A DNA stretch of 64,000 bases, taken from Mycteria americana (taxonomy: Eukaryota > Chordata > Aves > Ciconiiformes > Ciconiidae). The position numbers were made by a program, and so were the translations under genes. The stretch covers positions 51,563,001 to 51,627,000 of the forward strand of contig NC_134371.1 of the NCBI RefSeq assembly GCF_035582795.1, given 5' to 3'. The notes beneath the pieces are model-generated. The model ran no database searches. It saw nothing but the letters and a program-made list of their open reading frames with translations, and was not told where the DNA came from. Shown here one piece after another: positions 42,701 through 50,038 of this stretch (position 1 is its first letter; every line of letters starts with the position of its first letter).

Positions 42701-45700
42701 GGGTGTTTGGTATCTAATATTACTGCTTGAATTTGGGAATGTAGTAGTTTCTCTGTTTTTTCAGTAGCATTGATTAATTTATTTCCAATTATATTGTTGG
42801 AGCAGCCCAAAGTTTTGTTGAAGACAACAAAATTCTAGTCACCCAGATTACTTCTAGCCCATCTTTTACTGCATGAAGTACTCTCTCAACACTAGATATG
42901 AAATAAAAAATGGGTATTTCTGTATTATATTTATCTAGGAGGCAGATCTAAACAAGAGATTACTTACAAGAAATATGGGAACAGAGAATGCAACCATCGC
43001 TGTAAAAATAAAGATATGTGTGGACATGACTGCTGTGAGTTTCATTAAATCTACTATTTCTGTTACTTTTAGACAAATATAATTTAGAATAGCTTCATTG
43101 ATACCAATAGCTACATTAACAGAAGCAATGTAAGCAAGAGAGTCAGGCATGAGTTATTGCTATGATACAGTCATAAAAGCAGTAATAAAAAGTTTTGTCA
43201 ATAACACTTTCATAGGCACTACAATGATTAATAATATTTTTCAGAGCATCTAGTGTGTGATTTAAGAGCAATGCCAAGCTTGTTACACTTTTATATAAAT
43301 ATTAATATTGGTATGTTAAGTCTTTTAATTAGTGTGTTAAATCTTTTGGGATCTTTTAATAAAAGATACTAAGCTTAGTGGCAAAGTTTCCATTGATCTG
43401 GAAAGAATTAGGATTTATCCCTTCTAAGCTAACCTGAAGATTATTTTCATTCCTTTTCTCAGGTAAAACTGGAGTACCTCCAAAGTCTGAGATGAATGGA
43501 GATTCAAAGTTTTCTTTGTACCTAGCTGATTTAAGGAGCAGGAACTCAATTTCTTCTGTACCCCCAGTAAAACGGTTAAAGGTTCACTTGAATACAGTTA
43601 GCCATTGAATAGATTTATTTTAATCTGTCATGTATTTGTATATATTTGTTTGCAGAGAGAATTTTATAACTAAATATGAACATTCAAGTTTGTCTTTTCT
43701 GTGTGGAATGCAAAAAGCAAAGAAGTACAAAGGTACCAAAGGTCCAGGAATCTTTGAGAGGTTCTGCTGCTGTTTGGAATGGTTCCAATGATCCACTTCT
43801 GTGCATGTACTCTTTGTTTTTACTTTTATGGCATTTGATAGATGTGGTGGGTGAGGTACAGAGGCATCGTTGAAGGTACTGTACTGTGACTTAGTTTTGG
43901 CAAAATATTACCTGAATGAAAACAAATAGTGGTATTTATCAGAGTAATGCTACTAAGAGATCTTTTTGCATTGACAAGTAGATCCACGTGTTTATAAGAA
44001 AACCGACCACGTTAGTTTTTAACCTCTGAAAGATTTCATGGCTGACACTTTATCCCTTTGAGTGTAGTACTAAACTAGTTCTTTCTGCAGCAAGAATGGC
44101 TTTTGAGATATTGGAGTGTTTTATTTCCTCCTCACAGTTTTGTTTGCTTGTTTGTTTGTGATAGAGAATGATGTAGCCTATAGCTAATACAGATGACAGT
44201 TAGGGATAACCAGCCTGACTTTGCCAGGGTACTTGGATAACTCCACTAGAAGCATGGAATTCAAACCTTTTTAACTGATTACATTAGATAAGCAGACATC
44301 AGAAAGATTTTATATATGATCTTTAAAAATTATGCTAACTTGATACAGTATTAATGATGTCATTAAGATTGTTAAAAAACTATTTTCAATATGTTTATAT
44401 CTTATCAGTTACAATAATCTGCTTTCTTTAGATGCAGATGTTAAATCAAGCTCAAAATGTGGATCTTAAACAATTTGTTTTTACACCTAAATCTTTGTTG
44501 CCAGCATTGCCAAGGTACTGATTAATATAAGTAACAAAAATGAAATCTCTTATTTTAGATAGCATGTTCAGTTGTAACAACTAAAAACTGTTTTCTGAAT
44601 AAAATTATTTTGCAAATTCCTGCAACTGTTTTACTGACACGTCACTGATTTTTTTTTTTTTAATAGGTGTAGAAATAAACAGTCGTCTTCATCACCATCA
44701 CCTTCAGTGGACCAGGTGGATAATGTTAATAGCTTAGGAGGATCTCAGAAACAACTGCAATCCTGGAATTATGGAAAGAGTAGTAAGTTATTGCTAATGT
44801 TTGAAATTATGATTTTCACTGTTTTGATTTGAATATACTTGTAAACTCAAACTTGTTGAAATCACTACCGCAACCAGTATAGCATTATAGAACACTGAAT
44901 GTATAGGGAAATATAGTGGCCTTAATTGGCTTTCTTTCTGGTATCGGTAAGAATTTCTAATGTAGATGTAAGCATCTAAATGTACCTTTAAGTAAAATAG
45001 TAATGACCAAATATATGAGGGTCAAAATCTATAAATACTTCCTGAAGGCTATGACTGTAATGTATTTCCACTGAAGCCACTTGTAATACAAGAGGTATTT
45101 TACCCCTATATCGATACATTTTCTTCTTTTCCCTTTCTGCTGGAAGAAGTTAGTGAAATATGAGCTTTTGTTTGGTAATTGACAAAATGTGACCATTCAG
45201 TAACTGAGTTCATAACTAGAAAAAATCTCTTATCTGGAAAAAAAATTCCTCCTTCTCTTTCTATTCCACTGTAAAGGCCACAAATGTTATTACATTTGGT
45301 GTTAAAATGATCAGTCTTCATTATCAGTATATAACTATGATGTTTCTCCTCACTCCTCACCTCCTCTACACAAGCAGATCAATGTGAATCAGGTTTTGAT
45401 GAATTTGGTTAATAAGTTACAGCTCCAACATTTAGATCATCCTCAGACATATAAGAAACACTGTGCTGAAATGAATTGAAACTTTTTTTAGTTCATACTG
45501 CCTTCAGTGTTGGCAGCTATACTGTATAATTTCATTTTTACTTAATATTTTGATGATGGGATTTTAATCCTAGTCCTTTAAATTAATGCTTCCTATTTTC
45601 CTGCCATACTAATTTACCTGCTATAGTTGTTATCCAGTCTTAAGATGGAAGACTGTTACATAGCCATATCACCAGTTTCGGGGGGGGGGCGAGCAGTTAG

Positions 45701-48700
45701 TGTATGATATGATTGTGTTAAAGGAATAAAGTCATGGGAAGACGGATGGGTATTCCAGTATAGCTATAGTCTATGTTCAAGAACATCTTGAGGCAAATCA
45801 TACAGGATCAAGGCGACGTAGTAGGTATTGCTGACTAAAAGCCATCTCTATTGAACAGTAGTAGAAACCTTGGCCATATTGATTGTGCCGGCTGTATTTA
45901 AAAAAATGCACCAAAAATAGTTCTAATGAAATAAGGCATCAGTTCATATGATTTTTATAGGGTTAACTGCATCTGTAATACAGTATCTTTCAATTCCATT
46001 TAAAAAAAATGTAGGTAATTAAGAATATACTGTGAAACTGTAATAACCTAAACCTCTAATTTATTTAAAGTCTGTGTGTCTGTGCAATAATGCACCGTGC
46101 TGACACTGCACATCCAAAATTACAATAGCAGTGCCTTCCTGGTATTGGCAGTGTCTGTGGAACAGGATTTTTGAGTTGAGCCTGTCCTGCTCCCCCTCTG
46201 TTGAAAGGGAGACCTAGACCAGGGTTTCTTAGGCATATTAGGGCCATGACACCAGCATGAAGATTCCAGCACTGTCTGATGCTGGAAGGTAGTATGGCAG
46301 AAGAGAGATGAAAAAAATTAGCACAGGGAATTGAACTGGTGATGGCAAGTGAGAATACAACAAACAAAAGGTAAAGAGCGTAGGAGAGGAAGCGGGAAAG
46401 TCTTCTTTGCACCAGAACAAAAGTATTTTAAAACATTAACTACAACATTTTAATTAATAATTTTAACAACAATGCTTGAAAATGTGTTTGTCATGGCTAG
46501 TTCTTAGGCATTGGATGTATGGGAGGAAGACAGCATTCAGAGTGTTTTGGAAAACTCTAGAGAGAAGAAAGGACTGAATTAAAAGTATTAAATTTGGAAT
46601 CAAACAATGCTTCTGACAAAGGGAAAGAATGAAATTGCAGTGATTTGTATAAGGCCTGTTTTTCTAGAATCTTCACTGAGGATAACTTTTCTCAAAATAA
46701 CACCGAGGAAAAAGTGCATATGTGACAATTCTCCTTTCAATAGATTGAACAACTGGTCATAAAACACAGAAGAGTTTTTGTTGTACTTGTCCATTACAAA
46801 TGTATTACAGCTTTCTCTTGGAAACATTCAGTGTTTGTGAGTGAGAAGAGCCAAGAGACAATACCATATGTGGTGGGTTGACCCTGGCTGGATGCCAGGT
46901 GCCCACCAAAGTCGCTCTATCACTCCTCCTCTTCAGCTGGACAGGGGAGAGAAAATATAATGAAAGGCTCGTGGGTCAAGATAAGGACAGGGAGATCACT
47001 CACCAATTACTGTCACAGGCAAAACAGACTTAACTTGGGGAAATTAGTTTAATTTATTACCAATCAAATCAGACTAGGATAATGAGAAAAAAAACCAAAT
47101 CTTAAAAACACCTTCCTCCCACCCCTCCCTTCTTCCCAGGCTTAACTTTACTCCCACATTCTCTACCTCCTCCCCACCAAGTGACACAGGGGAATGGGGG
47201 TTGTGGTCAGTTCATCACACGTTGTCTCTGCCGCTCCTTCTCAGGAGAAGGACTCCTCACGCTGTTCCCTTGCTCCAGCATGGGGTCCCTCCCACGGGAG
47301 ACAGTCCTCCATGAACTTCTCCAATGTGGCTTCCCATGGGCTACAGTTCTTCATGAACTGCTCCAGTGTGGGTCCCTTCCACAGGGTACAGTCCTTTAGG
47401 AACAGACTGCTTCAGCGTGGGTCCCTTCCATGGGGTGCAGTCCTTCAGGAACAGACTGCTCCAGTGTGGGTCCCCCATGGGGTCACAAGTCCTGCCAGCA
47501 AACCTGCTCCAGCGTGGGCTCCTCTCTCCACGGGTGCACAGCTCCTGCCAGGAGCCTGCTCCAGCACCGGCTTCCCATGGGGTGACAGCCTCCTTTGGGC
47601 ATCCACCTGCTCTGGCGTGGGGTCCTCCATGGGCTGCAGGGGGATACCTGCTCCACCATTAACCTCCGTGGGCTGCAGGGGACAGCCTGCCTCACCATGG
47701 TCTTCACCACGGGCTGCAGGGGAATCTCTGCTCCAGCGCCTGGAGCACCTCCTCCCCCTCCTTCTTCACTGACCTTGGTGTCTGCAGGGTTGTTTCTCTC
47801 ACATATTCTCACTCCTCTCTCCAGCTGCAGTTGCACAGGTTTTTTTTTTTTCCCCTTCTTAAATATGTTATCCCAGAGGTGCTACCACTGTCACTGGTGG
47901 GCTCGGCCTTGGCCAGTGGCAGGTCCATCTTGGAGCCGGCTGGCATTGGCTCTATTGGACATAGGGGAAGCTTCTAGCAGCTTCTCACAGAAGCCACCCC
48001 TGTAGCCCCCCCACTACCAAAACCTTGCCACGCAAACCCAATACAGCATTAAAAAAAAAGTTAAAGAATCCTTAATGCATAACTTGACTGATACGGATAA
48101 AAGCAGATCTTGTTTTTCAGATGCTTTGGATATGGATTTTGAACTGAGAGATGATGTTTGGGATGAGATTGATGATGAGAAATTAATATTTGCTAGCAAC
48201 TTTGCCAGTAGAGAATTAGGTAAGGTTATTTTAACAAAATTCTTGGTTTCCTACATACAAATTATTTCACAAGCTATTATTTGAGAATAATTTATTATCG
48301 TATACAATGAATAGAACTACCTGAAATTTTTTGGTTAATTGACTTGACTGCCAGGTTTATTACTCTACCTTGAATGTCACCTTTATTGAGACAAATCTAA
48401 TACAGAAGGAAGAGTAGAGAAAAGTCATAACTAAAAAAATTTTTTATGGCCTGCAACTGCATATTTGTTAATTTATCTGACTGCTTATCTCTGCTTATCT
48501 TTACATTAGCCCAAAACCCACAGAGGAAATATTTCAAGTGTTAAGACATTTGAATAATTTTCAAACTATTATTTATCATATTATGTAAAATATTTACAAG
48601 GGGGTTTGACTGTTTTGTGACTCAGTTTTTAAAACTTTCATTCTTATATGGAACATGGAAATATCTGCCTTCAAATTCCAGATGAGTGTGAACCACTTTG

Positions 48701-50038
48701 CCAGTATACAAGAAGCAAAGCCACAAATGACATTTCAAAAGAGTAAGCATTATATGATTTACTAGAATTTTATTCAGTTAAAATATTGCCTGTATTTCAC
48801 ATGTATCTGCATAATTAAATGTATAGAAGGTTGTTCACTCATAAAAGTGAGTAAAATTTCAACTTTTAAAAGGTATGAATTGTTGAATGATTTGAAATTT
48901 TTTTTAATTTAAGTGTGGAGGGAAATAAATAGAAAAACCTGAACTGAAAAGTAAATAATTTTGTGCTTCTGTAAAAATACTTCAGTGTTTCAACTTGATA
49001 TTTTTAGTTTAAGCACGTTACAAGAGGAGACCGGTATTCAGAACTCAGTTGTTTCTGTGGTTAATAGCACACCAAAAGTAAATTTATCTGTACAGAGTGG
49101 AAATATAAATATGGTGAGTAAAAATATTTCGGTAACAGAATTTCCTATAATTAGAGTATTTAATGTGTAAATATATTTACCTTACCTGACTTATAAATCA
49201 GTTTGGACATACTGAATTTCTCAATTTTTCTGTTTTGTCCAAACATGCATGCATCCTGTGTTCAGTGTGATATTCATGATACAAAGAACTAGGACTTGAA
49301 TTTACTTTATATAGCATGACTTCAAAACTATTTACTCAATTTGATTGTAATTCTGCAAGTCATCCAAGTATATAATTATATTTATCATGTGCTTGGTCTT
49401 TGTCAAATACCGTAATATCAATATAAATATCTGTACTACATACTACAACAATCTGCCAGTTTCAACAATCTGGCAGTTTCTCTTTTGGTTAGTTATTTTA
49501 ACCACATACAGTTCTTAACATTTACATTGCAGTTCAGTTTTCAAGGGAAAAAGCATTCAAATCCTTCACAAGAGCTGAAAAACATACAGTGTTCTTCGAT
49601 CTCAAAAATAATCTCAGACTCTTCTAAATTTACTAGGAAAGAGGATTTTTTTATTTTCACAAAAGAACAGGAAAAAGAAGTGGATGCCAGGTAATAAAAT
49701 TTGTGTGTTTTTCTGTTGCCTCAGTGTTCCAGTGCTTAGTTCTTCATGGAACACAGACCTTTAGGCAATATGTTAATTTATAACATTCATTTTAAAAGGA
49801 TGAATTTTCACAATAATAGTAGCAATTAAAGTTTCTTAGAAAGGAAAAGACTTAAAAATTATTTTGCTTCTCTTGGTATCTCTTGACTATACTTTCTATA
49901 GTGTTCTCAATTTCATAGGCTTTGATGTACTATACCTAATTTAATTTTTTTGTTTGCTTAATCTTCATTAGGTATCTTCTTGATGATGAAATCAATGATG
50001 TCAAGCCCTTTCTTGGAATATTTGATGGTATTTTGTAA
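9647..50038 (+). CDS. HFM1: HFM1/MER3 meiotic ATP-dependent DNA helicase (38 coding exons, spliced)
   Basis: HFM1 is a superfamily-2 Ski2-like 3'-5' DNA helicase that acts in the germ-cell nucleus in meiotic prophase I, where it stabilises and extends recombination intermediates and promotes crossovers and synapsis (family knowledge). The 38 exons listed separately join in frame to 1442 residues. Visible domains: a divergent, polar N-terminus (1-258); RecA1 with Walker A PTGSGKT at 311-317, DEVH at 418-421 and SAT at 465-467; RecA2 with YHHAG at 593-597 and QMIGRAGR at 658-665; a winged-helix region around 700-760; a Sec63-like region around 760-1085; a Cys/His cluster at 1159-1174; an acidic segment near 1291-1300; and the terminal motif GIFDGI. 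Length and order match human HFM1 as I remember it. The start is chosen because [19 protein letters not shown] aligns with the human N-terminus. The frame is open to the exon's 5' edge, so the start rests on homology and on an A at -3. No frameshift or internal stop was found, so the gene looks functional. Confidence 0.97.
10112..10233 (+). CDS. HFM1: HFM1 coding exon 2 (residues 24-64)
   Basis: Encodes a segment ending [15 protein letters not shown], matching the human EIPDTQELEEELE segment. Ends in phase 1 at gtaaaa. A CR1 tail begins about 10 nt beyond this donor. Confidence 0.92.
10244..10341 (-). mobile_element. CR1 LINE 3'-end fragment
   Basis: A CATAGAAT-type tail followed by TTGGAAAAGACCTTTAAGAT and ATCGAGTCCAACCGTAAACC, the standard 3' end of avian CR1 read on the opposite strand. 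About 98 bp, truncated. It begins about 10 nt downstream of the exon 2 donor. Confidence 0.9.
11694..12009 (+). CDS. HFM1: HFM1 coding exon 3 (residues 65-169), largest exon
   Basis: A 316-nt exon coding a polar, Ser/Lys/Glu-rich, presumably disordered stretch with little identity to mammals. It is assigned by frame continuity (phase 1 in, phase 2 out), good splice sites and the ending LRKR, which matches human FRKR. Confidence 0.88.
12781..13046 (+). CDS. HFM1: HFM1 coding exon 4 (residues 170-258)
   Basis: Continues the poorly conserved N-terminal region ([14 protein letters not shown] onwards), ending in [10 protein letters not shown], comparable to human NAFSASEIGEGM. Phase 2 in, phase 1 out, donor gtaatt. 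Confidence 0.9.
13785..14440 (+). mobile_element. Old CR1 LINE fragment (reverse-transcriptase 3' portion)
   Basis: Starts GATTTGTGGATGAGGGGAGA, then a relic of 'gtcattgactttgac..caaggctttt', a 'gtagctctgcggagaag' block, a 'catcctggac' block and 'gagaccacatctagatactg', all in the order of the CR1 ORF2 3' portion. It is heavily mutated and internally deleted. The short ORFs over this stretch are remnants. Confidence 0.85.
13851..13878 (-). mobile_element. Short CR1 tail nested in the older CR1
   Basis: CATAGAATCATAGAATGGTTGAGAA interrupts the older CR1 where its reverse-transcriptase sequence should continue into 'cacaacattcttgtgtcc'. This looks like a very short antisense CR1 3' tail inserted in the element. 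Confidence 0.4.
14584..14631 (+). CDS. HFM1: HFM1 coding exon 5 (residues 259-274)
   Basis: A 48-nt exon encoding [10 protein letters not shown], followed by a split proline codon (C|CA). Its donor, gtatcc, is weak. Human has LKAVTEIP at this place. Confidence 0.9.
14632..16355 (+). other. HFM1 intron 5
   Basis: AT-rich, with T-rich runs near 15235-15295. I see no gene or recognisable repeat. Confidence 0.7.
16356..16426 (+). CDS. HFM1: HFM1 coding exon 6 (residues 275-298), Q-motif-like region
   Basis: Encodes [20 protein letters not shown], the conserved segment just before the Walker A motif. The glutamine after FNYA is the likely adenine-contacting position (family inference). Donor gtaagt is perfect. 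Confidence 0.95.
16531..16565. repeat. Perfect 13-bp inverted repeat, 9-nt loop (intron 6)
   Basis: ATCTAGAACCTCT and AGAGGTTCTAGAT flank TTCTGGAAT, giving a 13-bp perfect stem. It lies 105 nt after the exon 6 donor. Confidence 0.9.
17540..17612. repeat. Spaced direct duplication (intron 6)
   Basis: ATTCAACTTGGTAG followed four bases later by TCTCTGGTT occurs twice, about 47 bp apart. Confidence 0.8.
18608..18740 (+). CDS. HFM1: HFM1 coding exon 7 (residues 299-342), Walker A
   Basis: Carries motif [10 protein letters not shown], with the catalytic lysine at residue 316, followed by the well-conserved [12 protein letters not shown]. Phase 0 in, phase 1 out. Confidence 0.98.
18741..20844 (+). 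other. HFM1 intron 7
   Basis: No gene or repeat recognised; an A run sits near 20210-20225. Confidence 0.7.
20845..20996 (+). CDS. HFM1: HFM1 coding exon 8 (residues 343-393), motifs Ia-Ic
   Basis: Encodes motif Ia ([12 protein letters not shown]), motif Ib (ELTGDT) and motif Ic (TTP), almost identical to mammals. The split first codon A|TG reads ATG but is internal, not an initiation site. Confidence 0.98.
21352..21429 (+). CDS. HFM1: HFM1 coding exon 9 (residues 394-419), Walker B first half
   Basis: Encodes [10 protein letters not shown] and ends in LFLIDE. The DE of motif II is completed as DEVH by the next exon. Confidence 0.98.
21568..21729 (+). CDS. HFM1: HFM1 coding exon 10 (residues 420-473), motifs II-III
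   Basis: Starts [10 protein letters not shown], completing DEVH, and includes motif III in [12 protein letters not shown]. The linker between TVQSS and LPLRF differs from mammals but keeps its length. Confidence 0.98.
22174..22374 (+). CDS. HFM1: HFM1 coding exon 11 (residues 474-540)
   Basis: Encodes [16 protein letters not shown] through SEQKPALV at the RecA1-RecA2 linker and the first strand of RecA2. The donor gtacaa is weak. Phase 0 on both sides. Confidence 0.97.
22458..22546 (+). CDS. HFM1: HFM1 coding exon 12 (residues 541-569), motif IV
   Basis: Encodes [12 protein letters not shown], the RecA2 motif IV region of Ski2-like helicases. Phase 0 in, phase 2 out. Confidence 0.97.
23474..23517 (+). 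CDS. HFM1: HFM1 coding exon 13 (residues 570-584), smallest exon
   Basis: A 44-nt exon encoding [14 protein letters not shown]. Human has LQKYAYSVRDSKLR here. Both splice sites are consensus. Confidence 0.95.
23609..23710 (+). CDS. HFM1: HFM1 coding exon 14 (residues 585-618), YHHAG motif
   Basis: Encodes [14 protein letters not shown] and ends GDLPVL. HHAG is a signature of the Ski2-like family. Phase 1 on both sides. Confidence 0.97.
24843..24886. repeat. TG/TA-rich microsatellite
   Basis: Interrupted (TG)n and (TA)n run in intron 14. Confidence 0.7.
24952..24994. repeat. 22-bp tandem duplication (intron 14)
   Basis: TTTGCTTTGACAAATTTCCC occurs twice in tandem, 22 bp apart, identical over 21 bp. 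Confidence 0.9.
25812..25957 (+). CDS. HFM1: HFM1 coding exon 15 (residues 619-667), motifs V-VI
   Basis: Carries motif V ([12 protein letters not shown]) and motif VI (QMIGRAGR) with the arginine-finger residues intact, supporting a catalytically competent helicase. Donor gtaagt. Confidence 0.98.
25958..27462 (+). other. HFM1 intron 15
   Basis: No gene or repeat recognised; only short chance frames. Confidence 0.7.
27463..27557 (+). CDS. HFM1: HFM1 coding exon 16 (residues 668-698)
   Basis: Encodes [19 protein letters not shown] at the end of RecA2. Phase 0 in, phase 2 out. Confidence 0.97.
28259..28282. repeat. (GTTTT)n microsatellite (intron 16)
   Basis: Four to five GTTTT units 75 nt before the exon 17 acceptor. 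Confidence 0.75.
28357..28490 (+). CDS. HFM1: HFM1 coding exon 17 (residues 699-743), winged-helix region
   Basis: Encodes [16 protein letters not shown] and [16 protein letters not shown], the start of the winged-helix segment. The donor gtttgt is weak. Confidence 0.96.
29406..29453 (+). CDS. HFM1: HFM1 coding exon 18 (residues 744-759)
   Basis: A 48-nt exon encoding [15 protein letters not shown], close to human FASGLNKDGIEAKLQ. Donor gtaagt. Confidence 0.95.
29454..32332 (+). other. HFM1 intron 18, containing an unexplained long open frame
   Basis: Holds a C/A low-complexity tract near 30590-30620 and a 175-codon open frame at 31202-31729 (+) that starts at TTG, not ATG. Its translation is rich in aromatic residues and Cys and resembles nothing I know. 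Confidence 0.6.
32333..32413 (+). CDS. HFM1: HFM1 coding exon 19 (residues 760-786)
   Basis: Encodes [20 protein letters not shown] at the entry to the Sec63-like region. Phase 1 on both sides. Confidence 0.97.
33025..33116 (+). CDS. HFM1: HFM1 coding exon 20 (residues 787-817)
   Basis: Encodes [18 protein letters not shown], a conserved helix opening the Sec63 homology. Phase 1 in, phase 0 out. Confidence 0.97.
33978..34084 (+). CDS. HFM1: HFM1 coding exon 21 (residues 818-852), Sec63-like
   Basis: Encodes [20 protein letters not shown], close to the mammalian segment. The donor gtataa is moderate. Confidence 0.95.
34177..34224 (+). CDS. HFM1: HFM1 coding exon 22 (residues 853-868)
   Basis: A 48-nt exon encoding [15 protein letters not shown], nearly identical to human. 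It lies only 92 bp after exon 21. Confidence 0.95.
34438..34535 (+). CDS. HFM1: HFM1 coding exon 23 (residues 869-901)
   Basis: Encodes [20 protein letters not shown]. The donor gtatgg leaves one T, which joins GG of the next exon as a tryptophan codon, matching human TRWLSDF. Confidence 0.94.
34622..34753 (+). CDS. HFM1: HFM1 coding exon 24 (residues 902-945)
   Basis: Encodes [19 protein letters not shown] and VSKQLEKIG. The intron before it is only 86 bp, near the lower size limit. Confidence 0.96.
34754..37645 (+). other. HFM1 intron 24
   Basis: At 2.9 kb the joint second-longest intron. Contains a T tract near 35847-35862. The 35.4-36.7 kb part is less AT-rich and may include old unclassified repeats. 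No gene seen. Confidence 0.6.
37646..37731 (+). CDS. HFM1: HFM1 coding exon 25 (residues 946-974)
   Basis: Encodes [20 protein letters not shown], the helix-hairpin-like part of the Sec63 unit. Phase 1 in, phase 0 out. Confidence 0.96.
38707..38790 (+). CDS. HFM1: HFM1 coding exon 26 (residues 975-1002)
   Basis: Encodes [20 protein letters not shown], the conserved NRHPPFG segment. Phase 0 on both sides. Confidence 0.96.
39849..40006 (+). CDS. HFM1: HFM1 coding exon 27 (residues 1003-1054)
   Basis: Encodes the end of the Sec63-like fold, including [20 protein letters not shown]. Donor gtatgt follows AT; the next exon supplies the G of a methionine codon. Confidence 0.94.
40712..40815 (+). 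CDS. HFM1: HFM1 coding exon 28 (residues 1055-1089)
   Basis: Encodes [20 protein letters not shown], close to human. The donor gtaggt is acceptable. Phase 2 in, phase 1 out. Confidence 0.94.
40816..42349 (+). other. HFM1 intron 28
   Basis: Contains the palindrome at 41130-41154; otherwise nothing recognised. Confidence 0.65.
41130..41154. repeat. Perfect 25-bp palindrome (intron 28)
   Basis: ATAACCTATCAA, a central G, then TTGATAGGTTAT: a 12-bp perfect inverted repeat around one base. Confidence 0.9.
42350..42505 (+). CDS. HFM1: HFM1 coding exon 29 (residues 1090-1141)
   Basis: Starts [13 protein letters not shown] (human GLDIQQKLTVFYL), then becomes a divergent, probably disordered linker. 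Phase 1 on both sides. Confidence 0.94.
42939..43034 (+). CDS. HFM1: HFM1 coding exon 30 (residues 1142-1173), Cys/His cluster
   Basis: Encodes [16 protein letters not shown], completed to DCC by the next exon. Cysteines at 1159, 1163, 1169, 1173 and 1174 with histidines at 1161 and 1171 suggest a small zinc-binding knuckle that is also present in human. A role in DNA or protein binding is inferred. Confidence 0.94.
43463..43581 (+). CDS. HFM1: HFM1 coding exon 31 (residues 1174-1213)
   Basis: Encodes [20 protein letters not shown], matching human [20 protein letters not shown]. The last segment is basic. The donor gttcac is poor: intron readthrough would add eight residues and stop. Confidence 0.93.
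44432..44514 (+). CDS. HFM1: HFM1 coding exon 32 (residues 1214-1240)
   Basis: Encodes [19 protein letters not shown], comparable to human SVDLKEFGFTPKPSLPSI. Phase 0 in, phase 2 out. Confidence 0.92.
44667..44782 (+). CDS. HFM1: HFM1 coding exon 33 (residues 1241-1279)
   Basis: A low-complexity Ser/Pro stretch and a QLQSWNYGK segment. Divergent from mammals; supported by splice sites (donor gtaagt) and phase. Confidence 0.88.
46869..48045 (-). mobile_element. Endogenous retrovirus solo LTR (TguLTR5-like), antisense in HFM1 intron 33
   Basis: Bounded by TG...CA and 1177 bp long. Read on the minus strand it starts TGTATTGGGTTTGCGTGGCA and ends at the familiar CAGGGTCAACCCACCACA, which I recognise as a common neoavian ERV LTR (family name from memory). 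On the minus strand a TATTTAAG box is found near 47862-47869. No gag, pol or env sequence is adjacent, so it is a solo LTR. The 192-codon open frame at 47194 is an artefact of the GC-rich repeats. No clear target-site duplication is visible. Confidence 0.88.
47310..47745. repeat. GC-rich 49-bp tandem repeats inside the LTR
   Basis: The units start CTCCAGTGTGGGTCCC at 47361, 47410 and 47459, exactly 49 bp apart, with weaker copies on both sides. They are the internal minisatellite of this LTR family. Confidence 0.75.
48121..48219 (+). CDS. HFM1: HFM1 coding exon 34 (residues 1280-1312), acidic segment
   Basis: Encodes [17 protein letters not shown], matching human NFELGNEVWDDFDDENL. The acceptor is only 75 bp from the edge of a solo LTR. 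Confidence 0.94.
48682..48742 (+). CDS. HFM1: HFM1 coding exon 35 (residues 1313-1332)
   Basis: A 61-nt exon encoding [20 protein letters not shown]. Homology is not clear to me; it is assigned by phase continuity and the donor gtaagc. Confidence 0.82.
49008..49113 (+). CDS. HFM1: HFM1 coding exon 36 (residues 1333-1368)
   Basis: A polar, Ser/Asn/Val-rich tail segment with consensus donor gtgagt. Assigned by phase (2 in, 0 out). Confidence 0.85.
49446..49479. repeat. 17-bp tandem duplication (intron 36)
   Basis: CAACAATCTGCCAGTTT and CAACAATCTGGCAGTTT in tandem, one mismatch, 54 nt before the exon 37 acceptor. Confidence 0.85.
49533..49690 (+). CDS. HFM1: HFM1 coding exon 37 (residues 1369-1420)
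   Basis: Encodes [18 protein letters not shown] through [17 protein letters not shown], aligning with human FQERKPQNLSPEIEKQC and VDFFIRNSECKKEVD. Confidence 0.93.
49972..50038 (+). CDS. HFM1: HFM1 coding exon 38, C-terminus (residues 1421-1442 and stop)
   Basis: Encodes [18 protein letters not shown], then TAA. The LGIFDGI end is the same as in human and fixes the 3' boundary of the coding sequence. Confidence 0.97.

Larger units (their letters stand above)
44783..48120 (+). other. HFM1 intron 33, enlarged by an LTR
   Basis: The longest intron. A third of it is the antisense solo LTR. A run of ten G lies near 45680, and TTCCAGCA and TGCTGGAA form an 8-bp stem at 46264-46287. The 115-codon minus frame at 46065-46412 is not recognisable. 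Confidence 0.65.

Noticed and set aside
47194..47772. 192-codon open frame (+) in intron 33
   Set aside because: It lies wholly inside the LTR minisatellite; the 49-bp GC-rich units are short of stop codons. It is not a gene.
46869..48045. Intact or defective provirus
   Set aside because: Only one LTR is present, and I see no gag, pol or env sequence beside it.
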